A stretch of 64,000 nt of DNA from Chitinophaga sancti (lineage in GTDB: Bacteria; Bacteroidota; Bacteroidia; Chitinophagales; Chitinophagaceae), in assembly GCF_034087045.1 (NCBI RefSeq), contig NZ_CP139247.1:4614001-4678000 (forward strand), given 5' to 3'. A program made the position numbers and the translations under genes. Within the stretch, counting starts at the first letter, position 1, and every line of letters begins with the position of its first letter. The notes below the pieces were generated by a model, which was not told the origin of the DNA, ran no database searches, and saw nothing but the letters and a program-made list of their open reading frames with translations. Of the stretch, positions 8,462 through 18,275 are shown piece after piece.

Positions 8462-8946
8462 GTTTAAGTATTAGTCGATTGTATTTGCCTCAAGCAGGTG
8501 ATTGAGACGCCGAAGATAGAATTTATTGAAGAGTTAACCAATAGGTGCCCTCAACCCGGGAAGAAATCTCTGGTTTGCGGCCACAAATGTCCGTGCTTCG
8601 CCAGTATATTGGTCGGGGTACCGCCCGGTTTTGTAGACAAAATGCATGGTCCGACAGAATGGATTTTCAGGATTGGTAGTATGGATGGGTCCAGTAAGCC
8701 CCAATTGGGTAAGGCCATCCGCATTGCTGCAAAAACCGGCGCATGGCTTGCAGGGCATGACAAACATGATCATGGTTGGGCCGGACGAGGTATCGGACAG
8801 TGCGGTTTGAAAAATTGATATAGAAATGTTAAAATTTATCAATTTGCAAAAATTAAGGGTTTGGAGCGCCTTCTGGAGTGCTATGTATTGGCAAAGGATA
8901 ATTACCGGTATGATGGCAACTATCCTTTGCTATAAAACAATTATCC
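8462..8946. other. Intergenic block without a convincing gene
   Basis: Between two outer-membrane genes lies 485 bases, of which about 8530-8810 is visibly richer in G+C than the flanks and open in more than one frame on both strands (plus 8498-8818, minus 8534-8842). The minus reading is Cys/Pro rich (for example CKPCAGFCSNADG) and includes HFVYKTGRYPDQY. I recognise no domain and see no ribosome-binding or promoter signal that favours either reading. Confidence 0.4.
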
Positions 8947-11244
8947 TTACATGGTAGGCGGGTTATTTAAATAATCCTCCCCATGCTCCTTCTCTTTCCT
9001 GAATTGCAGCTTTCCAAACTTGTACGACATACTGATACCGAATGAACGATAAGGCACCATACGCAGGTAAGTACCCGTGTAGTTCGATGTACTAAGCGTT
9101 GTGTGCTGACGGATATACTGGTTAAAAGGATTCGTGGCTGTCAGACCAATGCTGGCGTTCTTGTGCCAGAAGAGTTTTCTGAAAGCCACTGTATAATTGA
9201 TCACCTGTGGTACACGTCCCTGAATGCTGTTCCAGGCAGAACGATATTCGCCAAAAGCTTCGGCTACGAGGTTTTTGGGCAAGGAATAGGCTGCGTTTAC
9301 ATTCAGGCGCCAGCTAAGACCGTCGGTTTTATTACCATTATCCAGGTGATTCACCACATGTTTGTTGATCACCATCAGGTTCTCCCGGATATTCAGGTGC
9401 TTAGTAAGGGGTAGAGAGCTGGTGAGGATCAGGCCAGTACTGTATTCTTCACCTATGTTTTGGCGGGTGGTGACGGTAACATCTTTATAAATAGAATCAC
9501 CAACAGCGTAGGTAGCGTAGTAGGCAGTGTAGGTCTTCAGGTCATTGGTATTAATCCTTTCCATAATTCCTACATACATGTTGCCCCCTGGTTTGAAATC
9601 GTGGCTATAACCCAGTTCCGTATTATTGCCTATTTCTGGTTTCAGGTAAGGATTTCCCATGGTAATATTGTAAGGATCGCTGAGATTAACAAAGGGGTTC
9701 AGTTCCTTGTCAGGCCTTTCTATACGGCGGGTGAAGGCCAGTTTGATGATTTGATCCTCGCCGATCTTACGCGAGATATTTACAGCAGGCAGGAATTCGC
9801 CATAAGAAGGGATATTGCCCATGACGATAGTGGTGTATTCATACCGGCCACCGGCTACGACATCAAAGTTATGGAAGAGGGAGAACTTAGCAGAAATATA
9901 AGCGGCGTAGATGTTCATTTTGTAGTCGAATACATATGATTGCGTTGTATCCGGGATTGAAGTGGCGGTGTTGTTGAAATGATGGAGGATCACTTTGGCG
10001 CCACTTTCGAAGGATAAGTGCTGATTCACCTTGTGCGAATAATCTACGGAGAAGTTATGTTGTAAGTCAAGACCGGGTGTCCAGCTATGTGTTTCGCCCT
10101 GAACAAAACTGGTATATGGACTACCGCTACTGCCACTGTAGAGAAAGTAGAGTTCTCTGCCTTCTTTTTTAAATTGTTTGCGATAGCCGAGGTTCCAGTC
10201 CCGGGAGCCGGTGTGGTTACGGGTATCGGAGGTGAAATAGATATCACCGGGTTGTTGGTAGGTGCTGGCAATGGAGCGGTTACCGAAGTAGCTATACGAA
10301 AAACCACCGGCCAGGTTGCCATAGTCAAAGCCAAAGCCTGTCTGGTAGGCTTTTCTGCTAAAGTCGGTATTGGTTTCCTGCGTCATCTTCGTTTTAGTAT
10401 CGAAGGTGTAGCGGGTGCGGGTAGACGGGGTGTGAGACGTGAGTTGTTCATTGCCGCTGAAGAATACATTCATCCCGAATTTATTTTTCCTGAAGTTCAG
10501 GTTGACAGCGCCGTTTTCAAGCCGGGTGCCTGCGCTGAGGGAGACGTTGCCATTCATACCCTGCATAGGGTTGTCTTTCAGGATGATGTTGATGATGCCG
10601 CCTGTGCCCTGTGCATCGTACTTTGCACCAGGGCTGGTGATGGCTTCAATGCTTTTGATCTGGCTGGCGGGAATGGCGGCCAGCGCGTCCGCCAGACTGT
10701 TGCCAAACATGGAAGAGGGTTTTCCATTGATGAGGAAACGGATATTTGAATTACCCTGTAGTTCTACATTGCCATCAATATCGACAGTGACCTGTGGTAT
10801 CTTTTTGAGTACATCGGTAGCCACGCCACCCTGTGAGGTGATGTCTGTAGCTACGTTGTAAACGACGCGGTCGGTTTTGTTCTCAATAGCAGGGGCGCGG
10901 GAAGTGACCACTACCTCATTGAGCGATTTGCCGGCGGCGACCATATATATAGTGCCCAGATCCTGGGGCGCATTGATGCCTTTTAGTTCCTGACGGGTGT
11001 AGCCAATGAAATCTATGGTCAGGTTATATTTCCCTTTTTTCAGGTTGCTGACTTCAAAGGCTCCCTGGTCGTTGGCGACGGAGCCATTGACGGTTTTACC
11101 GGTGGTTGGGTCGTTTATAATAATGGTGGCGTAGGCTACGGGTTGGTGATTGTCTTTGTTCAGGACAAGGCCTTTTATTTTGTTCTGCCCCGATGAATAA
11201 GTCCATCCTAATAGTAAGATTGCTAAGACCAGCGATAACTTCAT
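8947..11244 (-). CDS. TonB-dependent receptor-like outer membrane protein
   Basis: A 765-residue outer-membrane transporter or barrel of the type with an N-terminal carboxypeptidase-regulatory-like domain. Order: signal peptide (MKLSLVLAILLLGWTYSSGQ), regulatory-like domain (about 22-105, starting IKGLVLNKDNHQPVAYATI), plug (about 120-225; VLKKIPQVTVDIDGNVELQG, FLINGKPSSMFG, TGGIINIILK), then a 22-strand-type barrel to the end. No TonB box is obvious. The ATG at 11244 is preferred; a TTG at 11271 is in frame. No SusD partner is adjacent, so the substrate is unknown. Confidence 0.9.
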   Translation of the reverse strand: MKLSLVLAILLLGWTYSSGQNKIKGLVLNKDNHQPVAYATIIINDPTTGKTVNGSVANDQGAFEVSNLKKGKYNLTIDFIGYTRQELKGINAPQDLGTIYMVAAGKSLNEVVVTSRAPAIENKTDRVVYNVATDITSQGGVATDVLKKIPQVTVDIDGNVELQGNSNIRFLINGKPSSMFGNSLADALAAIPASQIKSIEAITSPGAKYDAQGTGGIINIILKDNPMQGMNGNVSLSAGTRLENGAVNLNFRKNKFGMNVFFSGNEQLTSHTPSTRTRYTFDTKTKMTQETNTDFSRKAYQTGFGFDYGNLAGGFSYSYFGNRSIASTYQQPGDIYFTSDTRNHTGSRDWNLGYRKQFKKEGRELYFLYSGSSGSPYTSFVQGETHSWTPGLDLQHNFSVDYSHKVNQHLSFESGAKVILHHFNNTATSIPDTTQSYVFDYKMNIYAAYISAKFSLFHNFDVVAGGRYEYTTIVMGNIPSYGEFLPAVNISRKIGEDQIIKLAFTRRIERPDKELNPFVNLSDPYNITMGNPYLKPEIGNNTELGYSHDFKPGGNMYVGIMERINTNDLKTYTAYYATYAVGDSIYKDVTVTTRQNIGEEYSTGLILTSSLPLTKHLNIRENLMVINKHVVNHLDNGNKTDGLSWRLNVNAAYSLPKNLVAEAFGEYRSAWNSIQGRVPQVINYTVAFRKLFWHKNASIGLTATNPFNQYIRQHTTLSTSNYTGTYLRMVPYRSFGISMSYKFGKLQFRKEKEHGEDYLNNPPTM

Positions 11245-11380
11245 ATGCACATTTTGAATTTGCTGGGGCAAACTTAGAGGGGTATTCTGTAGAGATACTG
11301 TATTGTTTGAAAAATGTTAAATGGACAGGTTATATTTTGCTTTCAGCCCCAAAAAGGTGCTGCTATAGTAAGGGGACGAC

Positions 11381-11830
11381 CTATTTTTCCCAATAATCCG
11401 GCGGCAGCAGGACTTGTCCATATTTAATCGAAATGGCTTCCAGTTTGCTGATATCTCCGTGGGTGGCCTCCGCTTCTTCAAAAAACTCATCCAATCTGCC
11501 GGGAACGACTGTGCACCAGAGGCGGGCTAATTTATCCGATTTGTTTTTAAAGTTATGTACTGCTCCGCCTTTGGGAATGACGATTGTGGTTCCTGTAGCA
11601 GCGGTCACAGTGCCATCTGCAGTGGTAAATTCGACTTCTCCTTCAAGTACATGGAAGGATTCATGGAAGTCTTTATGTGAATGTGGGTTAGGGCCTCCAC
11701 CAGGGGGAACGACCATTTCTATGACTGCATATTCATGGTTGGTATCCTTGCTGGGGATAACGATACGGTAGGTACCGCCCATGATGGAGAGCGTTTTGCC
11801 GGAGTGGGGGGAGATGAGTGAAGGTTCCAT
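11381..11830 (-). CDS. Cupin-domain protein
   Basis: A 149-residue single-domain cupin. Motif 1 is clear: PPGGGPNPHSHKDFHESFHV then LEGEVEF, supplying His/His/Glu metal ligands; motif 2 (GTTIVIPKGGAVHNFKNKS) supplies the last His. Such small cupins bind a divalent metal and act as dioxygenases, isomerases or ligand sensors; nothing here decides which. The ATG at 11830 is preferred to a TTG at 11854. No operon partner. Confidence 0.88.
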   Translation of the reverse strand: MEPSLISPHSGKTLSIMGGTYRIVIPSKDTNHEYAVIEMVVPPGGGPNPHSHKDFHESFHVLEGEVEFTTADGTVTAATGTTIVIPKGGAVHNFKNKSDKLARLWCTVVPGRLDEFFEEAEATHGDISKLEAISIKYGQVLLPPDYWEK

Positions 11831-11940
11831 GTTATATATAGAAGGGATGAACAATTTTATGTAAGCTAGGTTATTTTATCCGTGTTTCCTCAGACCTGGT
11901 TTCTTCGCATGGTATTTTAATAGACTACCTACCATTACCA

Positions 11941-12010
11941 GGTACCTAAATTAACGGGGGCTGTCTCAAAACTTCGAGACAGCCCCCGTTAATTTGGGTA
12001 CCTGATGGAG
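11941..12010. repeat. Structured intergenic repeat, copy B
   Basis: Arms 11941-11967 and 11976-12002 form a long, nearly perfect stem containing GGGGGCTGTCTC and its complement, closed by an 8-base loop. The right arm runs into GGGTACCTGATGGAG, shared with copy A at 7698-7713. It lies 61 bases after the stop of the gene at 12071 and is probably its terminator. Confidence 0.7.
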
Positions 12011-12070
12011 AGAATTTTCGTACATGTAATTCCAAGAGCCTTCCGGCAACTTATGATACATCCCCCTCTG

Positions 12071-12832
12071 TTAGAATTTAATATTTAGTTTCTGCGAAAC
12101 GAGTTTGTCATCTTTATAATATTCAAAAAACCATTCCCCGTTTTTTCTAAATACAATTCCTTTTGCTACACCATCATCGGCAATAAAATTATCCGGTTGT
12201 GAGGTTTTGAGCAACGTCATTATTTTTTTAGGAGAGGTATCGATTAATTGATAGCCGTTGGCGTTAGCCTGCGCATATAATACGTCTTTATTTTCAGCGA
12301 GGGTAGCAGGTGTGGCGGCTGTGAGCACGGGAGCAGTGGCAGCAGTTGTAGCAGTGGTAGCTGTTGGCGCAGGTGCTATGCTGGCGGTTATTGGTGCTGC
12401 GGTGCTATCATATTTGTATTTTGCATTATTCAGCGATACAAAGGCATTTCTTACTGCTTCCATATAGGCGGCCTGCCACTCTTTTTCCCGGCTTTTTCCT
12501 TCTTCACTTTTATAAACAATATTGCCCTGACAATCTTTTAATACCAGGGTGATGCCGGTGGCTAAGAATTTCTTTTTTTCGATTAGGTCTGCTTTCAGTG
12601 CATTACATTTATTGTTGGCAATATCTGCAGGCAATGCATCATCGGTCATGTAAGCCTCGAATCCTATACCTTCCAGCAACGATTTGGTAAGTATGTTTAT
12701 TCCATACTGATTCTCCGTTTTAAAGATATCAAAGCGTTCAGGCACCAATACGTATTTGTAATTATTGATGGTGGTTTGAGAACGGGCTGTAATTGCAAAG
12801 GTCATTGCCAGCAACAAGGTCATTAGTTTCAT
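12071..12832 (-). CDS. Secreted hypothetical protein with Ala/Thr-rich linker
   Basis: A 253-residue exported protein with a signal peptide (MKLMTLLLAMTFAITARS). The N-terminal half (KYVLVPERFDIFKTENQYGIN, then LVLKDCQGNIVYKSEEGKSREKEWQAAYMEAVRNAF) looks like an alpha/beta domain of periplasmic proteins; residues about 146-178 are a low-complexity Ala/Thr/Pro linker; a small C-terminal beta domain follows (GIVFRKNGEWFFEYYKDDKLVSQKLNIKF). Homologous hypothetical proteins are common in Chitinophagaceae as I recall; function unknown. Confidence 0.8.
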   Translation of the reverse strand: MKLMTLLLAMTFAITARSQTTINNYKYVLVPERFDIFKTENQYGINILTKSLLEGIGFEAYMTDDALPADIANNKCNALKADLIEKKKFLATGITLVLKDCQGNIVYKSEEGKSREKEWQAAYMEAVRNAFVSLNNAKYKYDSTAAPITASIAPAPTATTATTAATAPVLTAATPATLAENKDVLYAQANANGYQLIDTSPKKIMTLLKTSQPDNFIADDGVAKGIVFRKNGEWFFEYYKDDKLVSQKLNIKF

Positions 12833-13054
12833 ATGAATTGATTCTTAGGACGAATATAATCAAAAGGTGCGTGACATTAACAGGTTCCTGAAGAGGTTGC
12901 CCTTTTCCTGATCCTCATGGGTGAAGCTGCTCTTATACAATTTTCATATGATAATTCACCGGGCGGTATCTTATTTGAATGAACGGCACGATGGAATTGC
13001 GAAAGAATGGTGTGCTGAGTGACCCGAGGCGAGTATTCAGAACGCAGGTAATGC

Positions 13055-14503
13055 TTAATGAAACATCACCTGGTTTTCAAATTTGATGAATGCGCTGTCC
13101 AGTTGTCCGAGTTTCCGCTCTTTTAAATCCGGTTGCAAGAAGCTGTATACGATACTGTTTCTTACTATTGCTTTGATATCATTATAATGTATTGAAGGGT
13201 ACCTGGTGGCCAGCAAAATATATTGTTCCGTTAAGTCAGTACGAAGTACACCTGCATCGTCTGTGCTGATGACAATGGGTACTTTGTGTGAATGATAAAA
13301 CAGGATAGGATGTTGGTCGTTTTTTACATGCAGGATAAATTCATTGCTACTCAGGTTGATCTCTACTGCTACTTTCCGCTCACGCATCACTTCCAGCAGT
13401 GGAATAGACGCAGCTTCATGAGCGATGTCTACACCATGGCCAATGCGTTGTGCACCTGCTATCAGAACAGCCTGGGAGATGTGATAACGGAGTAGTTCCG
13501 GACGCACCATTCCCGCTGCCAGTTCGCCGGCATGCAATGAATACCTGATGTGGGGAAAGTGCCGGTGCAGGTGAGCAAACATGAGCATATGCAGACTATA
13601 ATCCCGCATGGAAATCACACCATCCTCCGGAGAAACCAGGTTCACCCCTACAATCAGAGAATCCATACTGGCGGCCTGAAAGGCGATCAGCAGTTTTCGG
13701 TATACGGTTAATGGTTGTTCGTTCCGGTTGCCATGTAGCTGATAGCGCAGCATAAATACGCTATCGTCAATGGCGGCCTGCTGGTGGAGAAGGTCCTGGT
13801 GGTGACAGAATTTTTTGGCAGTATTGCCGATACCTGCTTTCAGCAGTGCGGCATATACCTGATCGAGCGTATTAAATACGGTAGTACTATCTGATAACGA
13901 GGCGCCGGTTATTGACTTTTCCCAGGCCGGTCCTGCGGCTAGGCGGATAGCGGTGTCCGGGGCACCCAGCATAGTTTCGATATAGCTTACATTTTCGGCG
14001 AGCGCCCGTTGTTTGAACTCCTGCATGCCTGTTTTCATATCATATCTTGCCACTGCACCAAATCTGGAAAAGGTAGAGAAAAAGTGCTGGTCACTGGGGC
14101 CGGCAGATGGATCATAGTCTTTGATAGATGCTTTGCGCAGAAATGCCTGTTTGAGGGAGTCAAACCGGGATTCCCTACTAAGGGTGGCAAAGTGTATCCA
14201 GGGGGCTTTGTGCAGGGCACCTGCGGTATCTACTTCTATAGTATAGGGTTGCATCCAGCCATTACTTTCCGTTAATACGTTCCAGTAAGTTTCCCCGAAA
14301 ATGGCCCCGGAGAAATGATGATGCAGGTCTGCTCCTTTGGGCATGGCTGTTAGAAATGCAGACAATGAGGATGGATCATGACGGATCTGCTCAAAATAGT
14401 CACTGACATCTTCGGTGTTCCGGTGTTGTTGCGAGCCATCTGTAAAGGCCGTGATAGCAATGATGCAGGAGAGTAAAAAGTGGTGTTTGCGCATGATGAT
14501 CAT
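13055..14503 (-). CDS. Exported adenosine deaminase-family hydrolase (ADGF/CECR1-like)
   Basis: A 482-residue zinc hydrolase. The N-terminus is a signal peptide (MRKHHFLLSCIIAITAFTDG). Adenosine deaminase motifs follow in order: MPKGADLHHHFSGA with zinc ligands His61 and His63, SLHAGE (general acid Glu), RIGHG, VEINLSSNEF and IVISTDDAGVL with the catalytic Asp. The extra N-terminal region and secretion signal fit the growth-factor-like ADGF branch rather than the short cytoplasmic Add enzyme. It would deaminate extracellular or periplasmic adenosine, perhaps for purine scavenging. Monocistronic. Confidence 0.88.
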   Translation of the reverse strand: MIIMRKHHFLLSCIIAITAFTDGSQQHRNTEDVSDYFEQIRHDPSSLSAFLTAMPKGADLHHHFSGAIFGETYWNVLTESNGWMQPYTIEVDTAGALHKAPWIHFATLSRESRFDSLKQAFLRKASIKDYDPSAGPSDQHFFSTFSRFGAVARYDMKTGMQEFKQRALAENVSYIETMLGAPDTAIRLAAGPAWEKSITGASLSDSTTVFNTLDQVYAALLKAGIGNTAKKFCHHQDLLHQQAAIDDSVFMLRYQLHGNRNEQPLTVYRKLLIAFQAASMDSLIVGVNLVSPEDGVISMRDYSLHMLMFAHLHRHFPHIRYSLHAGELAAGMVRPELLRYHISQAVLIAGAQRIGHGVDIAHEAASIPLLEVMRERKVAVEINLSSNEFILHVKNDQHPILFYHSHKVPIVISTDDAGVLRTDLTEQYILLATRYPSIHYNDIKAIVRNSIVYSFLQPDLKERKLGQLDSAFIKFENQVMFH

Positions 14504-14737
14504 AGCAGTAATTTAGTTAAAAACCATTACTGCTTTACAAATAAGCAAATTTATTCTTATTTGGAAGGGTTAAATTTAAGAATTAATGTTCAAATCCGAA
14601 CATTTTAGTTAGCCGAAACCGGACACATTATATTATATTTTACTTTTAATAAACTGACCTTCAGATTAGATACAGAATGGCATCTTATTTAGTGAATAGG
14701 TGAGTAAACCAGCAATTGACGGAATTAAAAAACAGGT

Positions 14738-17125
14738 ATGCTTACAAGTTATCTCAGGATTGCCTGGCGCAATCTTCGGAAAAATACGCTTTTCTCTGTC
14801 ATCAACATCGTGGGATTGGCTGTGGGCTTACTATGTGCTTTGTTGATCATTTTCCATGTAAAGGAGGAGCTACGTTATGATAAAGGATATTCTAAAGCAG
14901 ACCGGCTTTTCAGGTTAACGATGGAGGGATTGGGAGAAGATACCCGGCAGTGGGCGGCTACTGCGCCTACCATTGGTTTGCAGATGGCGGAGGTTATTCC
15001 GGAGATAGAAACAGTTACCCGTTTTTACCGTCCTTATCCCAGTCAGATCCTGAGTAATGCAAACAATAAACGGTTTGAGGAAAAAGGTGGTTTCTTTGCA
15101 GACGCCAGTGTTACAAAAACCTTTGACCTTCATTTTGTAGAAGGGGATGCAGCTACTGCGCTTACAGCAACAGATGCCATCGTGATCACCGAAGAAATGG
15201 CGCACAGGTATTTTGGTCAGGAAGATCCGCTGGGCAAAGTGATTATGGACGAGGTGGGGCAATTGCCGCTGAAGGTAACGGGGGTGGTAAGCAAACCCGC
15301 TTTTCCTACCCATTTACGGTTTGACTACCTGTTGTCAATGAACACGATTCACCATTACATAGACCAGCACTCGCTGGAAAGACGCACCTGGAATGCTTTT
15401 TATACATATGTATTGCTAAAAGATCGTCAATCGCTGAGCAGTGTAAATGCAAAACTGACCAGTTTTATGGTGCGGTATTTTATGGCGGGTGGTGAAACGG
15501 AACAGGAGGTGCGGACAGGCCGAAAGCTTCATCTCTTCCCTGTTACCGATATACATCTGTACTCTAATATGGAGAAGGAGCTGAGTCCCAACGGCAGTAT
15601 TACCTATGTTTATATTTTTTCCATAGCTGCGCTGTTTATATTGTTGATAGCTGCGGTGAACTTTATAAATATCTCCACGGCGCAGGCTTTTCACCGGATG
15701 AAGGAAATTGGGTTGCGGAAAGTGATTGGGGCATCGCGGTCACAGTTGCTGCGGCAGTTTATTGGCGAATCATTTATTGTGACGCTGGCAGCTGCTTTAT
15801 TGGCGGTGTTATTATTTGCTGTTGTCCTGCCTTTCTATAATAACTTAAGTGGGAAGCAACTGCGTATTGAGCAGCTATTTACCCTTTCTAATATGGGGGT
15901 TATATTGTTGTTGGTAGTGGTGATAGGATTATTGGCCAGTGCATATCCTGCGTGGTTTGTAACGGGTTTTAAACCAGTGCCGGCACTGAAGGGAAAGCGT
16001 GATGTCGCCTCGCCCGTGTATTCAGTGAGGAAGGGGTTGATTATTTTTCAGTTTGCGATTTCAGTGTTCATGATTTTTAGTGCCGTGGTGATGTACAGGC
16101 AGATGCAGCTATTTCACAATAAGCACCTGGGCTTTGATAAGGAGCAGCAAATAGCGGTGACAATGTATGGTAATATGTGGGAACAGGCAGAGGCTTTGGT
16201 GCAGGACGTTCAGCATTACTCAGGTATTGCTGATTATGCAATGGTTTCTACGCTGCCGGGAGAGCGGTTTTCGATACAGACTTTTTATCCTTTAAGTGCA
16301 CCTGAGCAGGCAGAGCAACCTTCTATCCGTGCGATGTGGGCAAATGAAACGTTGCTGGCGACACTGAATATACCGTTATCCGCTGGCCGGAATTTTTCAG
16401 ATAGTAAAAATCATGAGTTTATTCTTAATGAAGCGGCTGTGAAGAACCTGGGATTTAAAGATCCTATTGGCAAAGCTTATGTGCTGGATGGAGATACTGG
16501 TAATGTAGTGGGGATTATAAAGGATTTCAACTTTGCTTCGCTACATGCAGCAATAGAACCGTTGGTGATAGCATTTAAGCCTCTCCGTAATAATTACCTG
16601 ATCGTAAAGACAAGGCAGGGGCAGACACAGCAGACGTTACGGTTTTTGGAGTCGAGAATAAGGACGTTGTCGCCTGGGGCGGTATTTACTTATACATTTG
16701 TAGATGATAAGCTGAATCAGTTGTATTTTTCGGAGGAGCGGATGATGCAGTTATTCAAGGTATTTTCTTTCTTTGCGATCTTTGTATCCTGTTTGGGATT
16801 GTTTGGTGTATCTGCATATGCATCACAATTGCGGATTAAGGAAGTGGGGGTACGAAAGGTGTTGGGCGCGTCAGTTTATAATGTGACCATGCTGCTTTCC
16901 GGCAACTTTATGAGGCTGGTATTGATTGCGACATTGCTTTCGTTGCCATTGGCATGGTGGACGATGAACAGGTGGCTGAATGGGTTTGCTTATAGGGTAG
17001 ATATTGATGTATGGGTGTTCCTCTTGTCAGGGATATTGGCAATGGTGGTGGCGATGGTGACCGTGGGAGGGCAGGCGATGAAAGCGGCATTGATGGATCC
17101 GGTGCGGAGTTTGAAGATGGAGTGA
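14738..17125 (+). CDS. ABC transporter permease, MacB/FtsX type
   Basis: A 795-residue inner-membrane protein with two copies of the MacB-periplasmic core plus FtsX unit: N-terminal segment at about 20-42, periplasmic core about 45-280, three membrane segments about 285-410 (AALFILLIAAVNFINISTAQ and the MKEIGLRKVIGASRSQLLRQF loop), another at about 430-450, second core, then three more with the repeated loop RIKEVGVRKVLGASVYNV. No ATP-binding subunit is encoded beside it, as is common for this permease family in Chitinophaga relatives. The substrate is unknown; peptide or lipoprotein-related export is the family norm. Confidence 0.93.
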   Translation: MLTSYLRIAWRNLRKNTLFSVINIVGLAVGLLCALLIIFHVKEELRYDKGYSKADRLFRLTMEGLGEDTRQWAATAPTIGLQMAEVIPEIETVTRFYRPYPSQILSNANNKRFEEKGGFFADASVTKTFDLHFVEGDAATALTATDAIVITEEMAHRYFGQEDPLGKVIMDEVGQLPLKVTGVVSKPAFPTHLRFDYLLSMNTIHHYIDQHSLERRTWNAFYTYVLLKDRQSLSSVNAKLTSFMVRYFMAGGETEQEVRTGRKLHLFPVTDIHLYSNMEKELSPNGSITYVYIFSIAALFILLIAAVNFINISTAQAFHRMKEIGLRKVIGASRSQLLRQFIGESFIVTLAAALLAVLLFAVVLPFYNNLSGKQLRIEQLFTLSNMGVILLLVVVIGLLASAYPAWFVTGFKPVPALKGKRDVASPVYSVRKGLIIFQFAISVFMIFSAVVMYRQMQLFHNKHLGFDKEQQIAVTMYGNMWEQAEALVQDVQHYSGIADYAMVSTLPGERFSIQTFYPLSAPEQAEQPSIRAMWANETLLATLNIPLSAGRNFSDSKNHEFILNEAAVKNLGFKDPIGKAYVLDGDTGNVVGIIKDFNFASLHAAIEPLVIAFKPLRNNYLIVKTRQGQTQQTLRFLESRIRTLSPGAVFTYTFVDDKLNQLYFSEERMMQLFKVFSFFAIFVSCLGLFGVSAYASQLRIKEVGVRKVLGASVYNVTMLLSGNFMRLVLIATLLSLPLAWWTMNRWLNGFAYRVDIDVWVFLLSGILAMVVAMVTVGGQAMKAALMDPVRSLKME

Positions 17126-17430
17126 TGCCTGAATAGCAGCGTGATCTGATTTTTCAGATAAATAAATATATTTATAGAAGAAAGCCCGTAAAACCATTGT
17201 AAATTCAGCATGGAAACCATTGACCGTTTAGTTAAGGTATAATGCCTGCCAGACGGGATTTCTGAAAGTATCAAAAGGTTGAAGTGCGAAGTGGAATATG
17301 AAGTGTGGGCCGTAATTTTGGAAAGGTTTCATTGTTGATTGACTGGGAGTATAAGCAATTAAAGAAGCTGATGTATCGACAGCTATTGAGTTGCAGGTAA
17401 AAATTCTGTAGATATTGATTTCGATTTCTG
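17126..17430. other. Intergenic region, nothing recognised
   Basis: 305 bases between the permease and the phosphopantetheinyl transferase. Short readings on the minus strand have no domain and are low-quality. A promoter for the gene at 17431 must lie here, but no clear TAnnTTTG element with a good upstream partner was found. Confidence 0.5.
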
Positions 17431-18075
17431 ATGGTAGTTTTATATGCTTTCATAGAGGAGGAAAGGCACTCCTATTTATTAGATAAGTATGCCGGAAGGT
17501 TCAATGAAGAGTTGAATACAAGGATACAGAAATACAGGAGATGGCAGGATGCGCAGCTATCTTTGCTGGGACGGGTACTTTTGACATATGGATTGAAACA
17601 TTATTTCGATCTGCATGAATTTGAAATTGATCGTACTTCGAATCATAAGCCGTTTTTGGTAAATGAGGATACCTGTTTTAATATATCTCATGCTGGTAGG
17701 CTGGTAATTTGTTGTATTGATAAATTTCCTATGGGTATTGATGTAGAATATTTAGATCCTGCAACAAATTACAAAGATTTCAGGTCACAGATGACGCAAG
17801 GCGAATTTGACAGAATACATCATTCGGAAGATAAGATCAGTAGTTTTTTTACATATTGGGTGGAAAAAGAAGCGGTCATCAAAGCGCATGGCAAGGGATT
17901 GTTCATTCCATTACAATCCTTTGAGGTATTGCACGATCAAACCATTATTGAGAATAAGAAATTCTACCTGAAGAAAATTACCATACATGACGAATATCAA
18001 TGTTGCATTGCTTCAGGCAGAGATATCAGGCAACAGGAAGTTTATATAGAAAAAATTGGTTTGGCTCAATTGTAA
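17431..18075 (+). CDS. 4'-phosphopantetheinyl transferase, Sfp type
   Basis: Activates carrier proteins by transferring phosphopantetheine from CoA to a Ser. At 214 residues it has the pseudo-dimer length of Sfp enzymes. Motifs: HKPFLVN and FNISHAGR (83-90), GIDVEYL (102-108; Asp104 and Glu106 bind Mg2+), and WVEKEAVIKAHGKGL (143-157) with the catalytic Glu and Lys. No carrier-protein, NRPS or PKS gene is in the window, so it acts on targets elsewhere. Confidence 0.93.
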   Translation: MVVLYAFIEEERHSYLLDKYAGRFNEELNTRIQKYRRWQDAQLSLLGRVLLTYGLKHYFDLHEFEIDRTSNHKPFLVNEDTCFNISHAGRLVICCIDKFPMGIDVEYLDPATNYKDFRSQMTQGEFDRIHHSEDKISSFFTYWVEKEAVIKAHGKGLFIPLQSFEVLHDQTIIENKKFYLKKITIHDEYQCCIASGRDIRQQEVYIEKIGLAQL

Positions 18076-18194
18076 AGGGAGGATATTTCGATTGATTATT
18101 TCCCTATTGCTGATTCCAGTTGCTCTAAGTACCCAGGTAATAACTTTATAAATGCAAAAATGATGAAGTTGGAGTGATGATATGGATTGTACTT

Positions 18195-18268
18195 AGGGTT
18201 TGAATTGAATTTTAATTGGGTTTGAATTGGGTTTGAATTGTACCCAGGGATTGTTTGCCCCTGGGTAC
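18195..18268. repeat. GGGTTTGAATT direct repeats and terminator hairpin
   Basis: Three close copies of GGGTTTGAATT occur between 18195 and 18239. They are followed by a hairpin, GTACCCAGGG (18240-18249) with CCCTGGGTAC (18259-18268), a perfect 10-bp stem that lies 8 bases after the stop of the minus-strand nucleoside phosphorylase and 165 bases after the plus-strand transferase. It probably ends one or both transcripts, though no good U-run follows on the minus strand. Confidence 0.55.
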
Positions 18269-18275
18269 AGGTCTT

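Noticed and set aside
10087..10749. 220-codon plus-strand reading inside the receptor at 8947-11244
   Set aside because: Antisense shadow; repetitive Val/Gly/Ala composition, no domain, and the receptor on the other strand is certain.
11941..12010. Hairpin as an insertion-sequence end (GGGGGCTGTCTC resembles some IS termini)
   Set aside because: Both arms are only 8 bases apart with no transposase or target duplication; the repeat-family reading with 7653 fits better.
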